From Didymella arachidicola (Eukaryota > Ascomycota > Dothideomycetes > Pleosporales > Didymellaceae), in the NCBI GenBank assembly GCA_016630955.3, contig CM049993.1, positions 1,612,001 through 1,676,000 of the forward strand: DNA of 64,000 nt. The letters are read 5' to 3'. The notes below the pieces were generated by a model that worked only from the letters and a program-made list of their open reading frames with translations, was not told where the DNA came from and ran no database searches. Numbering within the stretch: position 1 is the stretch's first letter; the number at the start of each line of letters is the position of its first letter. Below, piece after piece: positions 56,025-64,000 of the stretch. The translations under genes and the position numbers were made by a program.

Positions 56025-57258
56025 ATGGCGCCGCCATGGGTAGGTCCAATTCTCACCGCTGCAAGATCTCGCTGATCGTCCGAGGTCATATTCGACAACA
56101 TAGCTTGGTACGACGACGACTGCGCCAACGGATCCGAGCCAGATATCGCAGGTATAGGCGTGAGTGCCTCCCGTCACCGAAGGCCATGATTGAGGTTAAT
56201 AAATCTGCAGGTCGTAGTCTCGTTCGTGCTCGCCAGCGCAATGACGACTGCCGCCTCGATTCTAGCGATGATACTTGATAACGCGTACGACTCGAAGGGA
56301 CACTTCACATTGACCGCACCGATCAAGTATATACGAGAGAGGTTCTTGGATACGGAGTGGAAGAAGGACTATGCATGGCGGCCGTTTTTGGATCCGCTGA
56401 TCATTGGCTTTGGAGACCAGCAGCTGGTGACCGGCTATGCCGTGCTGCTGAGCGCTTGGATCAAAGTACGAGTTTTGATCCCAAGTCTTCGATTCCAAGC
56501 TGACGAGACGTCAATAGGTTGCGCAGAATTCTTTCGAAGTCCAGGGCGCGCACTTCGTCCTCGTCCTCTACATTTGCGCCTTATCTTCGTCTTCTCACCT
56601 CGCTGCACTCATCACCTTGCGCAAGTACTTCCGCAAGTACAAGCTCATCGCTAGGATCCGTCTCGCACTTGTCGTGTTCTTCGCTACCTGCCTATTCGCG
56701 TCCATGTTAGCCGCCATCGGTATGCCGCCCACAGTCATCTCTCGAGAGGGTGCCATAGCCAAGGAGAGCAGTCGAGCCCAGCGACTAGCCTTCCTGGTAC
56801 CTATGCTCTTCATCCTCGTCGGCTTTTCAACCGCACTCGTGTGCATCCTGTACGATCCTGACCGCAGGACCGCGGCATCCCAAGCCGTGTCGGACTCGGG
56901 CGGCTCGATAGTGCAACACGTGCGCCGTCTCACTGATCAAACACCACCTACTCCTTCCTGCTCACCTCAATTCATGATGCTCCCGGTGCACATTGGCCTA
57001 CGGCTGGTCTACTTCCTCTTCCTCAACCCCTTGATCGCGTTCACGGTCCAGATTCTGCTGGCTATTCTGTCGGCGGTCCTGGTTCTGACGCAGAAGTTTG
57101 CGCAGCCAGATAGCCAGATGAGTTCCTGCGGACTACAAGACGAAGGCGAGAATGTCTGGGGCTTCGGGCAGACATTGAGCGTGGCCATGTTGCTGCTACC
57201 AGTGCTGAGCGCGTGTCACACATACCTCGAAGGTCGACAGGATATCCGCGAAAGCTGA
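56025..57258 (+). CDS. Fungal multipass membrane protein of unknown function
   Basis: Four exons, 56025-56039, 56085-56159, 56211-56465 and 56518-57258, all joined in phase 0 across introns of 45, 51 and 52 nt (donors GTAGGT, GTGAGT, GTACGA), give 361 aa. The first exon codes for only five residues (MAPPW) and was found by frame. The N-terminus reads VIFDNIAWYDDDCANGSEPD and IAGIGVVVSFVLASAMTTAA, followed by further helices (VTGYAVLLSAWIKVAQNSFE, FVLVLYICALSSSSHLAALI, ARIRLALVVFFATCLFASML, LAFLVPMLFILVGFSTALVC, LVYFLFLNPLIAFTVQILLA, SVAMLLLPVLSACHTYLEG). The Asp-Pro-Asp-like motif followed by a Gly and a membrane helix is common to a family of uncharacterised fungal integral membrane proteins. 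No function is known to me. Confidence 0.75.
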
Positions 57259-57366
57259 CACGAGTCGCCATATCATTCATAGCTTCCATTGTATCTCGAT
57301 CCTTGCACACTTGGGTATCTTTCCTGTCACTGTCCTTTCCTCCAACTTGTTGTCCCCTCCGACGCA

Positions 57367-57985
57367 TCACGCCTTTGCCACATTGTTCTGCCCTTCCTCC
57401 TCCCCCTCATCACAGTGCATACTCTCTGCAAACCCCGCCCACTCCCTCACACCCCTCACAAACATGTCAGACCCTTCGTCCACGGCCCCCCCGTGGCCCC
57501 ATACAACTATTTCGTCAAACTCTCCGATCTGCTCAGCGATCTTGACTTCCTCGGGCAGCTCGTGCTCCACATCCTCATCTTCATCGTCGAGTGGCTCTAC
57601 GCTCTCGCGGGGTTGCGTAGGCACTTGCGGCGCAAGCTTGTCCGTTATGCTGAGGATTGCGCCAGTGTGTGTGGATGGGAGAGGCAGGGCGGTGCCGTGC
57701 AGGTGGCGGCCGCGGAAGTGGACGTGTTTCATTCCTGGACAATAGTCAGCTTGTGCACTTGCTAATCGCGCTGTTGCTCGTCACGAGCTAGGCGTCGGGC
57801 TGTGTTCGCGGTTCTACGATATAGCTATGCTCTAGCTGGACTGGGACAGCGGCGGGTGTACCTTGCTCGTCTGTTGTCGGGGACCAGTAGCGTTGTGTGT
57901 TGTTGATTTGGCCGTTGTGGTTTAGGCGTGCGGGGAGCATGTTTGGTGTGCACTTGTTCGAGTTGGTGGACTGTATTGAAAGCAT
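57367..57985 (-). CDS. RNH203: Ribonuclease H2 subunit C (Rnh203-like)
   Basis: Minus-strand exons 57985-57862 and 57734-57367, intron 57735-57861 (127 nt; donor GTACAC, branch GCTGAC, acceptor TCCAG), joined in phase 1, give 163 aa. Blocks typical of the fungal subunit: N-terminal MLPARLNHNGQINNTQRYW, then HFRGRHLHGTALPLPSTHTG after the splice, an acidic loop (DDEDEDVEHELPEE), and the C-terminal FDEIVVWGHGGAVDEGSDM and VREWAGFAESMH. RNase H2 removes ribonucleotides from DNA; subunit C with B forms the scaffold for the catalytic subunit A. A plus-strand frame over the same region is rich in Ser/Cys and is a shadow. The gene overlaps the likely 3' UTR of the upstream convergent membrane-protein gene (108 bp apart). 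Confidence 0.85.
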
Positions 57986-59228
57986 TTTGGGTTATGATGT
58001 TTGGTCAGGAGAGAAGGTTTGTTCTCTGGCTCTGAGTGGTTTGGCGAGCGTATGTACGTGAACGTGAGGTGGCTTCGTGTCTCGGGAAATACTTGTGGTG
58101 TTGCGAATGCCAAAGTTTACGCGCCTGCACGCGTTGGACGCGTCGCCGCGGAGATCGTGTTGCCGAACAATTGTAAGTATGACGGTGCAAATATACAGCA
58201 ACTCAGACGACGCCTTGCGAATCTTCTTCTTCTTCTTCTTCTCCTCCGCGAACTGTCTTCTGCAGATTTGCGCAACGTCGGAATGTTAAAAATCACCCTT
58301 TTGTTGTCAGATTTCATGTTGAGTATCTACAGGACCTGAACGCGGAAACGGACCGAAGACCGCGCTCATCACGATGGCGTCAAGCCGCGCCGGCACTCAA
58401 AGCAAAGGTTGAACATAGCACTCATGCTGCGTAGACGAATCCTACTGGCACTGCAACAGTGTCTTGCTGGTCACTCTGCGATTCCTTCGAGGTCGGATTG
58501 CCTGGATGGTCCAGTACAGACTCATCAATAACGAGACTAAAGACTCTAGCCGCTACCACGTCGACAAAATAAAGCTCCTTACCCTTTTTGTCACTGATGC
58601 TCTAACGCAGCTGCAGCTTTGCGTTCAGCAATGCGCCTGAAACACGTCCGGTGTTGCGTCGATAGTCAGAGCTCTCATTGCACCTTACTAATCGGCGAGC
58701 TGCAGCAGACCCTGGAATGCGGCTCTTCAGGCAGTAGAACAACAGTCTTCGTGACTCCGTACATGTATTGGACTTCGGGGCCCAAGGAACGCGAACGAAG
58801 CGCTCGCCTTGCAAAAGCGCAGTCTGTGCTGCTTACTGTGGATTCTGTTGGACACATCGAAGATTTTGAATGCTCACGATGGTGCAGTCCCGATCTACAA
58901 CGTCATCGATCACTCGAAACGGTCAAGTACCTCGTGAATTCAGCACTCAAAACGAAAGCATCGTGGTTCTGGATGCACCGGCGCAATCAAGAGCACCGCG
59001 TCGGCCCTCGGGCTTCCGTCGCAACGGCGTGAGTTTACTCAAATGCTCAAGCGTGCCGATTGCGATTCCACTAGGCGTGTCCCCTCTTTCTTCGAGGGTC
59101 TCAGATCTGTGCGCTCAAACAGTAGCAGCGAGCCCTGCGACGTCTTAACATAGCTCTTAAGATCGTAATACACGATATTTTTTCTCTCCTCAAGTCGTTC
59201 GACCTACAGAATCTCAATTGACCTCGCA
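57986..59228. other. About 1.2 kb divergent region, no supported gene
   Basis: Contains a TTC repeat ((CTT)n at about 58227-58245) and a plus-strand frame at 58619-59032 without a recognisable domain or clear splice structure. The 70 bp before 59229 are T/C-rich leader. Confidence 0.45.
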
Positions 59229-60708
59229 ATGGCAATCCTCGACACTTTGACCGCGCCCGCGTCCGCGCTCCTCAGTAGTCTCGCGTCTCAAGCCTGGCAA
59301 CCACTTGTATCGATATGCAAGAATGGAACGCTTTCGCAATTGCAAAACATACAGATTGGACGACTTGTGTTGTTCGAGGGTGAAGAGAGTAAGGCGAAGA
59401 ACGTTTTCGGCGCGGACAAGGAAGGGGTACCAGTCGCGTATCTGCACGTTCACGATGAGAAGTTCTGGGTGCGATTGGCTTTATTCGCCGACATGGTAGG
59501 CAGATATTCACGCGCGGAATCTGCGCAAGGTCTTTGAAAGCGTAAATTAACGGTTTCCAGGGTTTTGCTGAAAGCTACATGCTTGGAGAGGTCAGCTCAC
59601 CAGATCTGACCAAGTTCTTCGAGGTGAGCGCTTTTGAACACATCCAGAGATAACAAGCTGACGGTTCCAGCTTTTCATTCTGAACCGCAACCACCTGGGC
59701 AATGGTTCAAACCTTACAGCAGCTATCTCCTCCGGGCTAGCAGGCCTAGTCCGCGGCAGTAACAACCTCAAGAACGCAAAGCTGAACATCATGGCTCACT
59801 ACGACATCTCGAACGAGATGTTCGCCGCCTTCCTCTCCCCAGATATGACATACTCTAGTCCAATCTGGCTACCGAGGTCGAATCCCTCGTCCGCGAGCGA
59901 GAGCCTGTATGATGCGCAAATGCGCAAGCTCGACCGATTCATCGACAACACACACATCAAGGGAACAGATCACGTCCTGGAGATTGGCACAGGGTGGGGC
60001 AGCTTCGCCATGCGAGCTGTGCAACGAACTGGCTGCAGGGTCACATCTTTGACATTGTCGATCGAGCAGAAAGAGTTGGCTGAGGAGCGCATTCGCGTGG
60101 CGGGGATGTCAGACAGGATCACAGTTTTGCTGTGCGACTACCGAAGTTTAGAGATCCCCGAGACAGGAGCGTTTGACAAGATCGTGTCGATTGAGATGTT
60201 GGAGGCCGTGGGTCAGGCATACCTCAAGACCTACTTCCAGTGTGTCGACAAGCTGCTGAAGAAAGAGGGCGGTATTGCTTGTTTCCAGTGCATCACGATG
60301 CCCGACGGTCGCTACGAAGCCTACGCCAAGTCTGACGATTTTATTCGCCGATACATCTTCCCTGGCGGACACTTGCCTGCAGTCTCCGAGCTTGTGTCAT
60401 CGATCCAAAGCGCGTCTGGCGGTTCGCTCGTGGTAGACAGCGTTGAGAACATTGGACCACACTACTCGAAAGCGCTGCGTTTATGGAGGGAGGAGTTTCT
60501 GAATAACTGGGACGGCAGGATAAAGCCGCAGCTGATCAAGGAGAAGGCAGGAGAACTGGACGATGAGGGTGCCGAGATCTTCAAGAGGAAGTGGGATTAC
60601 TACTTCAGGTACTCGGAAGCCGGCTTTTCGACCAAGACACTCGGAGATGTAATCATCACGATGGGAAGGGAGGGCGCGACACAGATGATGGAAGATGTAC
60701 CGTTGTAA
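59229..60708 (+). CDS. Cyclopropane-fatty-acyl-phospholipid synthase-like methyltransferase
   Basis: Exons 59229-59495, 59561-59623 and 59671-60708, all phase 0, give 455 aa. The N-terminal domain (IQIGRLVLFEG, VHDEKFWVRLALFADMGFAE) precedes the catalytic domain: HYDISNEMFAAFLSPDMTYS, SAM-binding loop VLEIGTGWGSFAMRA, VTSLTLSIEQKELAEERI, DKIVSIEMLEAVG, FIRRYIFPGGHLPA and a C-terminal YYFRYSEAGFSTKTLGD. These are the blocks of bacterial and fungal CFA synthases, which add a methylene from SAM across an unsaturated acyl chain. The fungal product has seldom been verified, and other SAM-dependent lipid methylations are possible. Intron 2 is 47 nt. Convergent with the tautomerase gene, 119 bp apart. 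Confidence 0.9.
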
Positions 60709-60827
60709 GACATCCTGGTCAGAGCATCGCAGACGCACTTCTCTTTTGCTTTCTTGCAATATACCACATAGGTGCTATCCTATACCAATCCAACTCTACC
60801 GCTCACCTGCCATCCCACCACTTCTGG

Positions 60828-61385
60828 CTACAACTTCGCTTTGTACTCCCTAACAAGACTCCTCATACTCTCATCCCCATCCGTAGCCCTCCTCTCAAAC
60901 TCAGCCATGTTCGCGCTCGCCCACTCCCCATCCTTCCCCGCCACAGGCAGCGCAAACCCCTGCTCCGCACCTGCAACTATATCCTCCATGATAAACACAT
61001 TATGCAATGCCCTTTCGTCGTCCAGCCTCCCATCCCCGCTCTTCGCTTTACACCCCAGCCCCACCTTCTCCCCCAGCTGCCCCAAGACACTAGCCACGGG
61101 GCGCGCATGCTCGTTCCACAGCGTCGTCAGCGTGGCCACGATGTGCGCTTGCTTTGCGGCGTTGTTGGGGCGCGGGCGCAGGTGCCCGAGGATGTAGTTT
61201 GTACGGTGGGGCGTGCCGCCGACGTAGATCTGCGGGGAGAGGACGGAGGTTGGGTGGAATGTTATGTTCACGAAGGCGGAGGGCGCGGAGAAGGTTGTGC
61301 AGTGGAGTGTTGTGATGCCGGTCGCGAGGGCTTGTTGTTGGGCGGTGCTTAGGGGGCAGGAGTGGTGGATCTCGTAGAGAGGCAT
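60828..61385 (-). CDS. Tautomerase-superfamily protein, cis-CaaD-like
   Basis: Single exon, 185 aa. The sequence begins MPLYEIHHSCPLSTAQQQAL, so after Met removal Pro1 would be the catalytic base. Next are LATGITTLHCTTFSAPSAFV and VNITFHPTSV, then YVGGTPHRTNYILGHLRPRP with Arg residues placed as in cis-3-chloroacrylic acid dehalogenase-like fungal proteins. The His in position after Glu5 (EIHH) also fits the family, which has about 150 residues as a tandem beta-alpha-beta unit. Fungal members are widespread; most probably do not act on chloroacrylate and their substrates are unknown. The frame is complete and codon use matches neighbours. Confidence 0.85.
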   Translation of the reverse strand: MPLYEIHHSCPLSTAQQQALATGITTLHCTTFSAPSAFVNITFHPTSVLSPQIYVGGTPHRTNYILGHLRPRPNNAAKQAHIVATLTTLWNEHARPVASVLGQLGEKVGLGCKAKSGDGRLDDERALHNVFIMEDIVAGAEQGFALPVAGKDGEWASANMAEFERRATDGDESMRSLVREYKAKL

Positions 61386-62500
61386 TGTGAGAGTAAGGTT
61401 TGCTGTGCAGTTGGAGCTTTAGTGAGCACTTTTCTAGGAGAATGCTGTTGCTTTGTGGGCGTGAGTGAGTGCGATGGTTAGTGATGAGCAGATAGTCGCG
61501 GATGCGGACGAAGGGAATAGCATTTTTGAATGACTGATCGTAAGTAGGCTATGTGGATGATTGTTCTTTCGCGCATGCAATCGCCCATGGTCTGCTCTTT
61601 AAGCTGCTAAATAAGTCTTGGACTTCATGAACCAAGATCCAGTGCAGCTCGCGCTCTGCAGTTATTCCCCAATTGCTGTCGCAGATGTGGCAGATCGGAG
61701 GCCCTAATAAGACTGTCGGCCATATCTCCGATGACGCAACGGAAGCTCCTCATCGCATTTGATGGTGGTGACGTTCCAACTTCCCTTCCAGTGAAGTGCC
61801 ACTTCCCCAGATTTCCCCTCGCTTAGACAATCGGCCCTTCTCTTGTGGCAGCCGTGTGGCCGCTGGTGAGCTGACATTCACGCTAGGCAGCTGCCACCTG
61901 GCGCCGTCGATCTACTCACCGCGACTTCTTTTTGGAATTCAGATTCGAGGTCAGAAGCCGGCCACGAGGTGCTGCGACGTGGCTCTGGTAACGGGAAATG
62001 CGCGCACGGAAAGGTTCCTGAGAACCGGTAGCCTGGCGTGCGCTGGTTTGGAAACTTGAGTGCAGATGTCGGTACCTAAATCAGGTTGGGAAGATGCGAA
62101 ACGTAAATACGGGCACCCGAGGTACTAGCAGATTTACGCAGAGTGAGCGAGTGGGAATAAGATCAGCGGAATGTGAGCCGTTGAGCATGGTAGGCGCGGG
62201 GCGTAACTTGATGTATCTTCCCATCAATTCCAGGTGATGAGACACGTGGTCACTTAGCTGTGTGGCTGTTGGCGAAGAGGTCAGAGAGAAGGTGCGACAT
62301 GCAGGGGCTCAGACTTCGTATTGCGAATCCCAGGTAGACATCACAAGGTATCAGGTGTGAGGTGATGTTCGTAAATACCCGGTATCTATAAGATGACAGG
62401 CATTGATATCTAAGTCTAATGCTACCATATTGCCAATCACCGGCAGAACTGCTGCTTTGTATTGTGTTGTGGCTCCATAGAACATCCAAAATACCGTCAT
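61386..62500. other. About 1.1 kb with no supported gene
   Basis: Short frames (below 90 codons) on both strands, none protein-like. It holds the promoter of the tautomerase gene and the 3' flank of the Tfc7-like gene; no tRNA or repeat recognised. Confidence 0.45.
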
Positions 62501-63802
62501 CTATAATTTGGGAGCGTTCGAGGCTGCTATTGGTTCGTCTGGTAATGCCACAAAACTTTCATCACCGTTGAATTTCCTATTCAAGTCCGTCAGTGGTGAT
62601 CGGGCGTGTGATTATGAGTCGATGCAATCGATGTGAGGTGATAGAGAGATGTTGAGTAGGGGAGAATTCGTGCCCCAACCGGAGGAAGATGGCTCTGACT
62701 TTGGCCAATCCTTTCTGTGATACTGAAACATCCTGCACATATGAGGCTTCACGATACGAAAAGAAAAGAAATGTTGCACTTACCAGCCCCGCTCAGCACC
62801 CCCTGATAAGAAAGATGTCTCGGAATTAAGGACACAGTCCCAATTGCCAGCTACGCCCTTTTCGGGATCACTACTCTTGCGAACAAACTTCGATAGTCCC
62901 GCAGTGAAGCACTGGAAGTCATCCGTGTCTGGATCGTCTGGCATTTGGCCGGTAAGTACCCGCCCGGCTGCTATTATTGTAGCAGCGTGACTACAAATCA
63001 AAAGAGTCTTAGGCTGTGCTGGATCATTGTCCAGCGTGGTGATGATGTGATCCAGAGCGTTTCGCACGCGTTCGTGCAATTCGACGATCATCTCGCCCTT
63101 GGACGAGGGGATATGCGTCGAGACATGGTCCTGGTCAAGATGCTTGAAGTGGGGAGCCAGAACCTGCAGGGTAGGTGGGTGTGGGTGTTCGAAGTCTGCA
63201 CGGCCGAAGAATTCACTGGCACACGTCAGTCACTGCACGCGTCTACTTGATGGTAATTTCCCGTACCCGATGCCTCGGTCGATTCTGATCTTCCCGCTCG
63301 ACTTTCCGCCGCCGAAGTAAACGTCCGTGAACGGTTTGAGAGTCTGCAGACAGCGGTAAAAGGGGCTCGAGTAGATGACATCCACTGGGGGCTCGATCGT
63401 GGAAAGATAGTCAGCAAGCTCTTTGGACTGTTGGACGCCTTTTGACGTCAACGGAGGATCTGTCGGTATGCCGGTCGGAGATTTGACTAGTAGTGCGGTG
63501 TACTCTCCAGTTGTGGGATCTACACTCCAATTCGACCGAAACTGTGGTTAGGCATCGCTGTCAGAAAGCATGTCATTGCAAAGGAGTGGAGAACGGTAGG
63601 TTTTGACTATTGTTGACCTCCGATTCTGCATGTTGGCAGGATGGAAAGTCACAAAGCACGGGCAGAAGACGCAAAAAAGCGTTGCAGGCGCCGGACCGAC
63701 TTCCTCGGGCTGTTCGAGGATTGTGAGGGTGAAGGAAAAACGGGACGGGGATCTGACTCAGGTACGTACTGCGTGGCGGACAATCAGCACGGTCTCTATC
63801 AT
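62501..63802 (-). CDS. Histidine-phosphatase-fold protein, Tfc7-like
   Basis: Four exons on the minus strand, 63802-63770, 63541-63267, 63215-62784 and 62576-62501, give 271 aa. Exon 1 (MIETVLIVRHA) is joined by a 228-nt intron (GTACGT...CTAACCACAG) to FRSNWSVDPTTGEYTALLVK, so the RHG-type catalytic motif is here RHAFRSNW, split by the intron. Then PLTSKGVQQSKELADYL, VIYSSPFYRCLQTLKPFTDV, IDRGIGEFFG (assembled across the 51-nt intron) and the second catalytic His in LLICSHAATIIAAGR. The last exon (KFNGDESFVALPDEP) follows a 207-nt intron; its block matches relatives that end with GAERGW-hydrophobic-x-GDE. Yeast Tfc7 (TFIIIC tau55) and YNL108C belong to this group. Size matches YNL108C-type enzymes. 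A role in Pol III transcription is unproven. Confidence 0.8.
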
Positions 63803-64000
63803 GGTCAAATCTCGAATGTCCCAATGCTATGGAAATTCGATGAGAGCGGACGCGGGCGTGTCAATTGGCGCGCGTTGTGTATGTCAGGGCGTGTTGGGGG
63901 TCAAGGATCGTTCGTCCGATTTGGCACCTCGGCTACTGCCTAACTCAGTTGGTGTCGATATCTATTAGGGCCTGCAGAACCAGCACACGTGAAGTGATTG

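Noticed and set aside
58619..59032. 137-codon plus-strand frame upstream of the CFA synthase gene
   Set aside because: Cys/Arg/His-rich, no domain, no credible promoter or splice sites; left as non-coding.
1..64000. tRNA, rRNA or CRISPR features
   Set aside because: No cloverleaf with matching GTTCRA loop, no rRNA-like conserved sequence and no regularly spaced repeats were seen by eye; a tRNAscan run would be decisive.

Overview
The window looks like nuclear DNA of a filamentous ascomycete. Most genes have 0-3 short introns of about 45-65 nt with GT...AG ends and CTAAC/CTGAC-like branch points. Gene content is typically fungal: a HET-domain protein, an RTA1-like protein, a Mug157-type GH125 mannosidase, an Asi-type RING ligase and a WSC protein. 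Sequence style suggests a dothideomycete, but that is an inference from memory of protein similarity. Spacing is compact and both strands are used; there are no operons, and every exon junction given here was derived by reading frame and splice consensus only.

Region 1 (1-15.2 kb) is mainly housekeeping: a gene tail, an unrecognised small protein, a DHX35-like DEAH helicase, kinetochore SPC25, Pol I factor RRN6, then a poorly resolved stretch (7.8-10.1 kb) with a possible broken coiled-coil gene, then CLP1 (mRNA 3' end/tRNA splicing), a GH125 alpha-mannosidase and POP4 (RNase P/MRP).

Region 2 (15.2-29 kb) is accessory in character: a HET gene, a cytochrome P450 with one in-frame TAG, more than 2 kb without a gene, a proline/glutamine-rich remnant, two minus-strand coiled-coil genes (one with an in-frame TAA inside the heptad region), an intact RTA1-like gene and about 1.4 kb of empty sequence. 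It reads as a decaying accessory island set between conserved genes.

Region 3 (29-64 kb) returns to conserved genes: an Arb1 (ARC complex, RNAi heterochromatin) protein carrying an N-terminal La motif, divergent from an inositol polyphosphate kinase; a small coiled-coil protein; TYW1 (wybutosine synthesis); a large low-complexity protein ending in an alpha/beta hydrolase domain with a 30-bp in-frame minisatellite; a secreted WSC protein; an Asi1/Asi3-like RING membrane protein; URB1/NPA1 (60S biogenesis); a 4E-T-like protein; a multipass membrane protein; RNase H2 subunit C; cyclopropane-fatty-acid synthase-like enzyme; a cis-CaaD-like tautomerase; and a Tfc7-like histidine phosphatase.

Many of the genes concern RNA or chromatin, but they are transcribed separately and there is no sign of a dedicated gene cluster. 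The most unusual items are the La-motif/Arb1 fusion and the group of disrupted genes in region 2.
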